The notes under the pieces: model-generated
The model's database searches: none
Told to the model about the DNA's origin: nothing
The model's input: the letters and a program-made list of their open reading frames with translations, nothing else
Made by a program: the position numbers and the translations under genes
In this document: positions 40,642-47,748 of the stretch, piece after piece
Position numbering within the stretch: the stretch's first letter is position 1
Layout: the number at the start of each line of letters is the position of its first letter
Origin: Micromonospora costi
Lineage (GTDB): Bacteria; Actinomycetota; Actinomycetes; Mycobacteriales; Micromonosporaceae
Direction: 5' to 3'
NCBI RefSeq assembly: GCF_003626655.1
Contig: NZ_RBAN01000003.1
Location: 186,001-250,000, forward strand
DNA: 64,000 nt

Positions 40642-41609
40642 TCAGGATGAGCTTGCGGCAGTTCCGCATCCAGGCGCTCGTCGGAGCGATCCTGCTGGTC
40701 CTGGCCGCCGTCTACCTGTTGCGCCTCGGCGGGGACATCCGTGCCGTCCGCGACACGTCCCAGCTTCCGAGCCAGTACACGCAGACGATGCTGTTCCTCG
40801 CCGCCGGTTTCGGCCTGGTACCCGCGCTCATCGGTGCGTTCTGGGGCGCGCCGCTCATCGCCCGGGAACTGGAGGCCGGTACCCATCGACTGGTCTGGAA
40901 CCAGAGCGTGCCCCGCCGCCGCTGGCTCGCGGTCAAGCTGACGGTGCTCGGCCTTGCCAGCATGGCCGTCGCCGGTACGTTCAGCGCGCTGGTGACGTGG
41001 GCGGCGGCCCCGGTCGACCAGGTGACCGGCGACCGGTTCAGCGCACTGCTGTTCGGCGCACGCGGTATCGCACCCATCGGGTACGCCGTCTTCGGCTTCA
41101 CCTTCGGCGCCGTCACCGGGCTGTTGGTCCGCCGCACCCTGCCGGCGATGGCGATGGTGTTCCTCGCCGTGATCGCGGTGCAGCTCGCCGTGCCGAACCT
41201 GCTGCGACCGCACTACCTGCCCGCCGAGCGGGTCACCGTAGCGATGAGTACCGACGCCATCAACCAGGCCCGAATGCTGGGCAGCATCACCGGCGGGCCG
41301 GTCATCGGTGGGCTGGAGGTACCGGACGCCTGGATCACGGATACCAGCAAACTCTTGACACCCGACGGCCGGCAACTGTCCGACGCCGCCTTCAACGAGT
41401 GTTTCAGCAATGCACCGAAGACCGGCGCCACCGGGACGTTCGGCGACACCGCGGTATGTCTCGGCAAGCTCGACCTCCACGTCGACGTGGCCTACCAGCC
41501 CAACCGGCGATTCTGGCCCTTCCAATGGATCGAACTAGCGCTGTATCTCGGTCTCAGCGCGCTGCTCGCGGCGGTCGGTCTGTGGCGCATCCAGCGCCGG
41601 GTCAGCTAG
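40638..41609 (+). CDS. ABC-2 type permease
   Basis: A 323-residue membrane protein with six or so helices (about 13-31, 52-80, 105-130, 140-165, 175-195, and 295-315). A large extracytoplasmic loop lies before the last helix (about 200-290). The loop is longer than in simple ABC-2 permeases and holds two cysteines. It is coupled to the ATPase by ATGA overlap. The module with a sensor kinase suggests export of, or detoxification from, a peptide antibiotic, but the substrate is unknown. Confidence 0.88.
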   Translation: MIRMSLRQFRIQALVGAILLVLAAVYLLRLGGDIRAVRDTSQLPSQYTQTMLFLAAGFGLVPALIGAFWGAPLIARELEAGTHRLVWNQSVPRRRWLAVKLTVLGLASMAVAGTFSALVTWAAAPVDQVTGDRFSALLFGARGIAPIGYAVFGFTFGAVTGLLVRRTLPAMAMVFLAVIAVQLAVPNLLRPHYLPAERVTVAMSTDAINQARMLGSITGGPVIGGLEVPDAWITDTSKLLTPDGRQLSDAAFNECFSNAPKTGATGTFGDTAVCLGKLDLHVDVAYQPNRRFWPFQWIELALYLGLSALLAAVGLWRIQRRVS

Positions 41610-41610
41610 C

Positions 41611-41636
41611 CCGGCCGGCGGCGGAATCGCGGCCGG
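41611..41636. terminator. Bidirectional terminator between permease and LigD-like gene
   Basis: CCGGCCG (41611-41617) and CGGCCGG (41630-41636) form a 7-bp stem that fills the gap between the convergent stops. Confidence 0.5.
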
Positions 41637-42596
41637 TCAGCCTGCCTGGCGGCGGGCCCGGGCGCGCCGCTTGCCCTCGTGCATCGCCTGCACCCGCGCC
41701 ACGGGGATGGCCCGTCCCTCCTCGACCAGGTCGGCCGGCAGCGCCTGCGGCGCGGGCATCAGGTCGAGCCACGGGTCACGCGCGGCGACGAGCCCGGGAA
41801 CCGTGTGGACGGTGAAGTCGGCCGGGGTCACGTCGGGCAGGTCGTCCCAGTCGACCGGGAAGGAGACCGGCAGCCCCGGCCGCAGCCGCGGGCTGTACGC
41901 GGCCACCACGGTGGCCCCGCCGGCGCGGGTCGAGTCGACGAAGACGCGTCCGCCCCGGTCCTCCCGGATGAACGCGGTGGTGGCCAGCGCCGGGTCCAGC
42001 CGCTCGGCGCGGGCCGCGACGGCCCGGGTGGCGGCCGCCATCTCCTCCGCGTCGGCACCGGCCGCGACCGGCACGAAGACGTGCACGCCCTTGGCGCCAC
42101 TGGTCTTCACGGCACCCGCCAGGCCGGAGTCGGCCAGAGCCCGGCGCACCAGCAGCGCCGCGGCGACCGCCGCGGGGAACGAGTCCCCCTCCGGAGGATC
42201 GAGGTCGAGCACCAGGTGCGTGGGACGGCTCAGGTCGTCGGCGCGGGCCAGGGTCGGGTGGTACTCGATGGCCCGCTGGTTGGCGAACCAGAGCAGCGTC
42301 CGCCGGTCGTCGCAGAGGGCGTACGAGACCTCGCGGTGCGACGCCTCGGCCCAGACCGGCACCCGCCGCACCCATTCCGGGGTGTACTTCGGAAGGTTCT
42401 TCTGCATGAACGGCGTCTGGCCGCGCAGGGCCCGGATCACCGACAACGGCCGGTCCCGCAACTGCGGGATGATCCGGTCCCGGACCGCGTCGAGGTAGTC
42501 GACGAGATCCCGCTTGCTGGCGCCGGCCCCCTCGAACAGCGACTGGTCCAGATTGGTCAGTGACACCCCGTCCCGGGTTTCCTCAGCCCCGCTCAT
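41637..42596 (-). CDS. LigD-type primase/polymerase domain protein
   Basis: A 319-residue stand-alone polymerase of the LigD-pol (archaeo-eukaryotic primase) family used in non-homologous end joining. Signatures: TPFMQKNLPKYTPEWV, the metal-binding LVLDLDPPEG, TSGAKGVHVFVP and VFVDSTRAGG (third acidic residue). No nuclease or ligase domain is fused, and no Ku gene is in the window. The start is ATG 42596 with GGAAGGTGGG upstream; the frame is open to 43007 but that part overlaps the next gene antisense-free and lacks similarity. Stand-alone paralogues of this kind are common in actinobacteria. Confidence 0.88.
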   Translation of the reverse strand: MSGAEETRDGVSLTNLDQSLFEGAGASKRDLVDYLDAVRDRIIPQLRDRPLSVIRALRGQTPFMQKNLPKYTPEWVRRVPVWAEASHREVSYALCDDRRTLLWFANQRAIEYHPTLARADDLSRPTHLVLDLDPPEGDSFPAAVAAALLVRRALADSGLAGAVKTSGAKGVHVFVPVAAGADAEEMAAATRAVAARAERLDPALATTAFIREDRGGRVFVDSTRAGGATVVAAYSPRLRPGLPVSFPVDWDDLPDVTPADFTVHTVPGLVAARDPWLDLMPAPQALPADLVEEGRAIPVARVQAMHEGKRRARARRQAG

Positions 42597-42627
42597 CAGC
42601 CCACCTTCCCGGCCCGGGAAGCCGTGG

Positions 42628-43425
42628 TCAACCGGATGCGACGGGACGCGCCGCGGCGAACGGGTCGGCGCCGGCCCGGACGGCGGCCAGCAGCTCGTCG
42701 GTACGCGCGCGGACGGCCGCGTGGACGTGGTGGCCGTAGCTGATCCGTGCCACGCCGAGGGCGGCCAGGTCGGCGACGCCGGGACCGCCGGGACGGGCGA
42801 GCAGGTTGATCCGGCCGTCCACCGCGCCGACGAGGGCGCGTACCGCCTCCGGATCGGTGAGGCCGATCGGGTAGACGCAGTCCGCCCCGGCCGCGCGGTA
42901 GCGCCGGGCGCGGTCCACCGCCTCGGCCAGGAGTCCGGCCGGGTCGCCGGCGCCTCGCAGGAACACGTCGAGCCGGGCGTTGACGACCACGTCCACCCCG
43001 GCGGCACGGGCCGCGGAACGGACGGCGGCGAGCAGGTCGGCCTGCTCGTCGACGCCCACCAGCCGGCCGGTGGCCGGGTCGGAGTCCTCCAGGTTCAGCC
43101 CGACCGCCCCGGCCGCGAGCAGCCGCTCGACCAGCTCGGACGGGCGCAGCCCGTACCCCCGCTCCAGGTCCGCGGTGACCGGGACGGTGACGGCCCGGGC
43201 GATGCGGGCCACGGCCGCGAACATCTCGGCGGGTGGCGTGGCCTCGTGGTCGGCGTACCCGAGCGTCTCCGCGACGGCGGCGCTGCTGGTCGCGACGGCC
43301 GGGAACCCGGCCGCGGCGACCGCCCGGGCGGAACCGGCGTCCCAGGCGTTGGGCAGGACCAGCGGGTCGCCCGGTCGGTGCAGCGCCCGCAGCGCGGCGG
43401 CCCGGTCGGCGAGGGTGGGGATCAT
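42628..43425 (-). CDS. Isocitrate lyase/PEP mutase superfamily protein
   Basis: A 265-residue TIM-barrel protein of the PEP mutase/isocitrate lyase group. Markers: VLPNAWDAGSAR (about 25-36), AVAETLGYADHEATP, TADLERGYG and NLEDSDP. The catalytic KKCGH of true lyases is absent, so it is a C-C or C-P bond enzyme of unknown substrate. Start ATG 43425 with GGAG 9 nt upstream. It is divergent from the MocR gene, and their promoters overlap: TAGAGT (minus strand, 43459-43454) and TAAGCT (plus strand, 43458-43463). Confidence 0.82.
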   Translation of the reverse strand: MIPTLADRAAALRALHRPGDPLVLPNAWDAGSARAVAAAGFPAVATSSAAVAETLGYADHEATPPAEMFAAVARIARAVTVPVTADLERGYGLRPSELVERLLAAGAVGLNLEDSDPATGRLVGVDEQADLLAAVRSAARAAGVDVVVNARLDVFLRGAGDPAGLLAEAVDRARRYRAAGADCVYPIGLTDPEAVRALVGAVDGRINLLARPGGPGVADLAALGVARISYGHHVHAAVRARTDELLAAVRAGADPFAAARPVASG

Positions 43426-43453
43426 GCGCCGATTCTCCGTCCGGCGGCGGCCC

Positions 43454-43463
43454 ACTCTAAGCT
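43454..43463. promoter_or_regulatory. Overlapping divergent -10 boxes
   Basis: TAGAGT (minus, for the PEP-mutase-like gene) and TAAGCT (plus, for the MocR gene) share two bases. TAAGCT ends 8 nt before GTG 43472, suggesting a leaderless MocR mRNA. Binding of one polymerase should exclude the other, so the two genes would be expressed in opposition. Confidence 0.4.
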
Positions 43464-43471
43464 CCAATTCC

Positions 43472-44884
43472 GTGCCGATGGACTGGGCCGCTTTCGGGGT
43501 GGACCTGCACCTGGACCTGGACGCGACGGGTGGTCGCCGCGCCGGGCTGGAGCGCGCGCTGCGCGACGCGATCCGGGACGGCCGGCTCACACCCGGCGCA
43601 CGGTTGCCCGCCACCCGCGCGCTCGCCGGCGAGCTGAACCTGTCCCGGGGCACGGTGAGCGCCGCGTACGACCAGCTGGTCGCCGAGGGCTGGCTGACGG
43701 CGCGGATCGGTTCCGGGACGACGGTGAGCACCCTGCCCGCGGCCACCGCCCGTCCGGCCGCCCCCGCGCGGGGCCCGGTGACGCCCCGGTACGACCTGCG
43801 CCCCGGCAGCCCCGACGTGGGCGCGTTCCCGGTTTCGGCCTGGCTGCGGGCCACCCGCCGGGCCCTGACCGCGGCGCCCGCGTCGGTCTACGGCTACGGC
43901 GACCCGCGCGGCCGTTCCGAGCTGCGCGGCGCGCTCGCCGGCTACCTGGGCCGGGCCCGGGGCGTGGTCGCCGACCCGGACCGGATCGTGGTCACCACCG
44001 GGTATGTGCAGGCGCTGGGCCTGCTCGCCGGAGTGCTGCGGGACGTCGGTCGGCCGGCGCTCGCCATGGAGGACCCGGGGCTGGCGTTCCACCGGGAGGT
44101 CGTCCGCCGCCAGGGCGGCACGGTGCTGCCCCTGCCGGTCGACGAGCGGGGCGCCCGCACCGACCTGCTGGGCACCGGGGAGCTGGCCGGAGCCGGCGCG
44201 GCCGTGGTGACACCGGCGCACCAGTACCCGACCGGCGTCACCCTGCACCCCCGCCGGCGGCACGCGCTCACCGCCTGGGCCCGGGAGCGGGACGGGCTGG
44301 TCGTCGAGGACGACTACGACGGCGAGTTCCGCTACGACCGGCAACCCGTGGGCGCGGTCCAGGGCACCGCGCCGGAGCAGGTCGCGTACGTGGGCACGGC
44401 CGCCAAGACGCTCGGTCCGGCGCTGCGGCTGGCCTGGCTCGTGCTGCCCGCCCGGCTCGTGGAGCCGGTCGTGGAGGCGAAGCGCCACCTCGACCTGCAC
44501 TCGGAGGTGATCGGCCAGCTCGCCCTCGCCGACCTGATCCGCGGTCACGACTACGACCGGCAGGTGCGGGCGGTACGCCGCCGCTACCGACAGCACCGCG
44601 ACCTGCTGCTGGCGCGCCTGGGCGCGGGCGACGGCGGGCGGTACCGGGTCGGCGGCGTGGCGGCCGGCCTGCACGCCCTGCTGCACCTGCCGACCGAGGG
44701 ACCCACCGAGGCCGCGGTGCTCGCCGCGGCCGCCCGCCACGACCTGGCGCTCACCGGGCTCGGCGCCCACTGGCAGCGGCCGGACGGGCGGCCGGGCGGG
44801 CTCGTGGTCGGGTACGCCACCCCACCCGCGCCGGCCTACCCCGCCGCGCTCGACGCGCTCGCGCACGCCCTCCGCACCGCCTGA
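43472..44884 (+). CDS. MocR/GntR-family PLP-dependent regulator
   Basis: A 470-residue regulator with a GntR winged helix at the N terminus (about 20-80, LERALRDAIRDGRLTPGARL and LNLSRGTVSAAYDQLVAEGWL). A fold-type I aminotransferase-like domain follows (about 110-470), with EDDYDGEFRYD and YVGTAAKTLGPALRLAW, where K312 should bind PLP. GTG 43472 is taken as start because of the -10 spacing; ATG 43478 is possible. MocR regulators often control a divergent neighbour in PLP or amino acid metabolism; here that would be the PEP-mutase-like gene. Confidence 0.9.
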   Translation: MPMDWAAFGVDLHLDLDATGGRRAGLERALRDAIRDGRLTPGARLPATRALAGELNLSRGTVSAAYDQLVAEGWLTARIGSGTTVSTLPAATARPAAPARGPVTPRYDLRPGSPDVGAFPVSAWLRATRRALTAAPASVYGYGDPRGRSELRGALAGYLGRARGVVADPDRIVVTTGYVQALGLLAGVLRDVGRPALAMEDPGLAFHREVVRRQGGTVLPLPVDERGARTDLLGTGELAGAGAAVVTPAHQYPTGVTLHPRRRHALTAWARERDGLVVEDDYDGEFRYDRQPVGAVQGTAPEQVAYVGTAAKTLGPALRLAWLVLPARLVEPVVEAKRHLDLHSEVIGQLALADLIRGHDYDRQVRAVRRRYRQHRDLLLARLGAGDGGRYRVGGVAAGLHALLHLPTEGPTEAAVLAAAARHDLALTGLGAHWQRPDGRPGGLVVGYATPPAPAYPAALDALAHALRTA

Positions 44885-44885
44885 C

Positions 44886-44980
44886 CGGGCCGCGCCCTTC
44901 GTGCCCGCTACCGCCCGACGGGCGCCGGGATCGGGCCGCGCGCCCTCCGCGCCGGCTACCGCCCGACGGGCGCCGGGACC
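44886..44980. repeat. Direct tandem duplication at the MFS 3' end
   Basis: A segment of about 46-48 bp occurs twice in tandem; the 24-mer at 44907-44930 recurs exactly at 44955-44978. The second copy contains the last codons and TAG of the MFS gene. The first is a relic beyond the stop. Likely a slippage or unequal-exchange product. Confidence 0.7.
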
Positions 44981-46392
44981 GGGGCGGGGACCGGTCGCGG
45001 GCGCAGGGTCAGCGCGGCGACCAGCCCGGCGGCCGTGACCAGCCCGGCGGCCACGGTGAACGCGCCGCGGTAGCCGGCGGCCAGCGCGGCCACCTCGTCC
45101 CAGCCCTCGGCCCGCAGGCCGGCGGTGCGGCCGGCGGCCAGCGTGGCGAGCGCCGCCAGACCGAACGCGCCGCCGATCTGCTGCGTGGTGTTGGCGAGCC
45201 CGGAGGCGAGCCCCGCGTCCGCCTCTCCCGCTCCGGCCATCGCCGCCGTGGTCACGGCGGGGAGGATCAGGCCGCCGGCCAGCCCGAAGACCAGCAACGC
45301 GGGGAGTACGTCGGCCGCGTAGGCACCGTCGGCCGGCAGCCGGGCGAGCAGCAGGAACCCGACCAGCGCCAACCCGAGCCCGGTGACCAGCACGGTCCGG
45401 ACGCCGTACCGGGCGATGAGCCGGCCGGCCGCGCCGAGCGAGACGGCCGCGATCACGACGGGGGTGGGCAGGAAGGCCCACCCGGTGGCGGCCGCGTCGA
45501 ACCCGAGCACCACCTGGAGATCCAGCGCGAGCAGGAACTGGAACCCGAAGAACGCCGCCACCGCGAGGAACTGGACGGCGTTCGCGGCGACCAGTCCGGG
45601 CGTACGCAGGATCCGGGGCGGCAGCAGCGGCGTGGCCGCGGCCCGTTGGCGCAGCGCGAACGCCCCGAGCAGGGCGACCGCCACGGCGGCGGATCCGATG
45701 GTGCGGGCCGAGGTCCAGCCGTGCTCGCCGGTGCCGACGATCGCCAGCACCGCCGCCATCAGGCCGGCGGTGGCCAGGGCCGCGCCGGGCACGTCCAGTC
45801 CGGCCCGCAGGCCGACGCCGCGGTCGGCGTCGATCCGGCGTACGGCGGCGAGCACGATGACCAGGCCGATCGGCAGGTTGATGAGGAAGATGGACCGCCA
45901 CCCGGCCAGGTCGGTGAGCACGCCCCCGGCCACCGTGCCGAGCGAGGCGCCCGCGGCCCCGGTGAAGCTGAAGATCGCGATGGCCCGGGCCCGCTCGGCC
46001 GGCTCCGGGTAGAGCCGGACAATCATGCCGAGGCTGACCGCCATGGTGAGGGCGCCGCCGACGCCCTGGAGGAAACGCGCGCCGATCAGGAGCGCTGGCC
46101 CGGTCGCCGTCGCGCACAGCAGCGAGGCCACCGTGAAGAGGGCGACGCCGGCGAGGAAGACCGGCCGCCGGCCGAGCAGGTCGCCGAGGCGCCCGGCGAG
46201 CAGCAGCAGCCCGCCGAACGCCACGAGGTACGCGTTGACGACCCAGGCCAGGCCCGTCGCGCTGAACCCGAGGTCGCGCTGGATGGTGGGCAGCGCCACC
46301 GCCACGATGTTGCCGTCGAGAATGATCATGAGACTGCCGGCGCAGAGCACGAGCAGGGCGACCCAGCGGGACCGGTCGGTACGGGCGTTCAT
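44956..46392 (-). CDS. DHA2-type MFS drug exporter (EmrB/QacA-like)
   Basis: A 478-residue MFS protein with 14 membrane helices. The N-terminal region has LDGNIVAVALPTIQRDLG (motif D1 of the 14-helix drug:proton antiporters), GRLGDLLGRRPVF (motif A) and the C-motif-like SFTGAAGASLGTVAGGVL. Start ATG 46392 with GGAGG 7 nt upstream; longer frames antisense to the HxlR gene are not real. It is divergent from an HxlR regulator, which probably controls it. The drug substrate is unknown. Confidence 0.9.
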   Translation of the reverse strand: MNARTDRSRWVALLVLCAGSLMIILDGNIVAVALPTIQRDLGFSATGLAWVVNAYLVAFGGLLLLAGRLGDLLGRRPVFLAGVALFTVASLLCATATGPALLIGARFLQGVGGALTMAVSLGMIVRLYPEPAERARAIAIFSFTGAAGASLGTVAGGVLTDLAGWRSIFLINLPIGLVIVLAAVRRIDADRGVGLRAGLDVPGAALATAGLMAAVLAIVGTGEHGWTSARTIGSAAVAVALLGAFALRQRAAATPLLPPRILRTPGLVAANAVQFLAVAAFFGFQFLLALDLQVVLGFDAAATGWAFLPTPVVIAAVSLGAAGRLIARYGVRTVLVTGLGLALVGFLLLARLPADGAYAADVLPALLVFGLAGGLILPAVTTAAMAGAGEADAGLASGLANTTQQIGGAFGLAALATLAAGRTAGLRAEGWDEVAALAAGYRGAFTVAAGLVTAAGLVAALTLRPRPVPAPVPAPVGR

Positions 46393-46470
46393 CGGATGCC
46401 TCCATGGTGCACGGTTTGTTACCGAGGCCATCGTCTGTGACCATGAGGCGGGGCGGAAGGAGGCACTGTC
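46393..46470. promoter_or_regulatory. MFS-HxlR divergent control region
   Basis: 78 bp between the two starts. It holds CGGT-5nt-ACCG (46412-46424) and a wider imperfect inverted repeat made of GCCTCCATGGT and ACCATGAGGC. Strong Shine-Dalgarno sites lie at both ends. Likely HxlR operator(s), unproven. Confidence 0.4.
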
Positions 46471-46908
46471 ATGTCCCAGAGGAACACCGATGTGTCCGCG
46501 CAGCTCAACGCGCTGACGGGCTGCGCTCCCGACGCCGTGACGCCGTTCACACCCGGCCAGGCGAGGGCCTGCACCGTCCGTGAGGTGCTCGACCGGGTGG
46601 GCGGCAAGTGGAGCATCGGCATCCTCGTGGCCGCCTCCCAGGGCCCGGTGCGCTTCACCGAGCTGGAACGGCAGATCGAGGGGATCAGCCGCCGGATGCT
46701 CACCCTGACCCTGCGCAATCTGGAACGCGACGGCCTGCTGGAGCGCCGCGTCCACCCGACCGTGCCGCCGAAGGTCGAGTACACGGCAACCCCGATCGCA
46801 CTGGAGCTCTACGAGTCCCTGGTCGCGCTCACGAGCTGGGCGGAACGGCACCGCGGCGCCATCGCAGCCGCCCGCCAGACGTACGACCGCGAGCACACCA
46901 CCCCGTAG
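46471..46908 (+). CDS. HxlR-family winged-helix regulator
   Basis: A 145-residue HxlR/MarR-like regulator. The family core CTVREVLDRVGGKWSIGILV, RFTELERQIEGISRRMLTLTL and LERDGLLERRVHPTVPPKVEY is complete (about 35-115). An N-terminal cysteine (C18) plus C34 could allow redox or electrophile sensing, as in some HxlR proteins. Start ATG 46471 with AAGGAGG. It lies divergent from a drug MFS gene, its probable target. Confidence 0.92.
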   Translation: MSQRNTDVSAQLNALTGCAPDAVTPFTPGQARACTVREVLDRVGGKWSIGILVAASQGPVRFTELERQIEGISRRMLTLTLRNLERDGLLERRVHPTVPPKVEYTATPIALELYESLVALTSWAERHRGAIAAARQTYDREHTTP

Positions 46909-46953
46909 TCCCCGCCCCGCGCTCCCCCGCCCCCGCCCTCGCCTCCGCCCCGG

Positions 46954-47024
46954 CGATCATGCAGTTGTGGTGGGTGACAAAAGTCGTGAATGGGCGCATA
47001 GAGCCCACCAGAACTGCATGATCG
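46954..47024 (+). terminator. GATCATG-bounded palindrome after HxlR
   Basis: CGATCATGCAGTT-G-TGGTGGG (46954-46974) pairs with 47004-47024 over 21 bp with one mismatch. It begins 46 nt after the HxlR stop. Same outer pattern as the palindromes at 28778, 36033 and 52777. Confidence 0.65.
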
Positions 47025-47110
47025 ACGGGGTCCCAGGGCGCGGGCCCAGGGCGCGGAGGCCTGCGCGCGGGTAAACCTTTGAGCGCTGTGGGGAAGGCCA
47101 CGCTTTTCTT

Positions 47111-47145
47111 CTGACCGATCGGTCAGGGTCTGACCGATCGGTCAG
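47111..47145. promoter_or_regulatory. Two perfect TetR operators
   Basis: CTGACCGATCGGTCAG occurs twice, at 47111-47126 and 47130-47145, each a perfect 16-bp palindrome, with centres 19 bp apart. A third half-site GGTCAG lies at 47153-47158. They lie 28-62 bp before the TetR start, where the promoter must be. Almost certainly the sites for the TetR protein encoded next, giving autorepression and co-control of the MMPL gene. Confidence 0.85.
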
Positions 47146-47172
47146 GCATGCTGGTCAGCGGAGGTGAGCGGC

Positions 47173-47733
47173 ATGCGACGGGCGGAACCGGAGACCCGCG
47201 GCGAGATCCTGGCCGCGGCGGCGCGGCGGTTCGCGGCGACCGGCTACCGGGGTACGTCGTTGCAGGACATCGCCACCGCGGTGGGCTGCTCGAAGGCCAC
47301 CGTGCTCTACCACTTCGCGAACAAGGAAGCTCTGCTCACCGAGCTGATGGCCCCGGCCATCGCGATGCTCCAGGCGCTCGACGACCGGCTCACCGGGCTG
47401 ACCGGCGGCGCGGCCCAACGGGTCGCGGCCGAGGGCTTCGTGGACCTCGCGGTCCGCTTCCGTCGGGAGATCGCCCTGCTCCGCGGGGAGTTCCCCGAGC
47501 TGCTGCAACAGCCCGCGTTCGCGCACATCCAGCGGATGTCCGAACGGCTGCTGGACGCCATGGCCGGCACCAGCGACCGACCCGCCGCGCGGATCGCGGC
47601 GCTGGTGCTGCTCGCCGGCATCTCCGAGGGGTGCGCCGAGTTCGTCGACATGCCCGACGACGAACTGCGCCCCGCCCTGCTCGCCCTCGCCCGGCGGGCC
47701 CTCGAACCCGTCCCTGACCCCATCCACGACTGA
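47173..47733 (+). CDS. TetR-family transcriptional regulator
   Basis: A 186-residue repressor with an N-terminal TetR helix-turn-helix (about 10-55, RFAATGYRGTSLQDIATAVGCSKATVLYHFANKEALLTE) and an all-alpha ligand domain. Start is ATG 47173, 8 nt after GGAGG; a GTG at 47164 overlaps the Shine-Dalgarno and is less likely. Followed 15 nt later by the MMPL exporter, with which it forms an operon. Two perfect palindromic operators lie upstream. Confidence 0.93.
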   Translation: MRRAEPETRGEILAAAARRFAATGYRGTSLQDIATAVGCSKATVLYHFANKEALLTELMAPAIAMLQALDDRLTGLTGGAAQRVAAEGFVDLAVRFRREIALLRGEFPELLQQPAFAHIQRMSERLLDAMAGTSDRPAARIAALVLLAGISEGCAEFVDMPDDELRPALLALARRALEPVPDPIHD

Positions 47734-47748
47734 GGACAAGGAACCCTG

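Noticed and set aside
42514..46440. A 1,308-codon plus-strand frame
   Set aside because: It crosses the PEP-mutase-like, MocR and MFS genes in the wrong frames and has no domain; chance frame at high GC.
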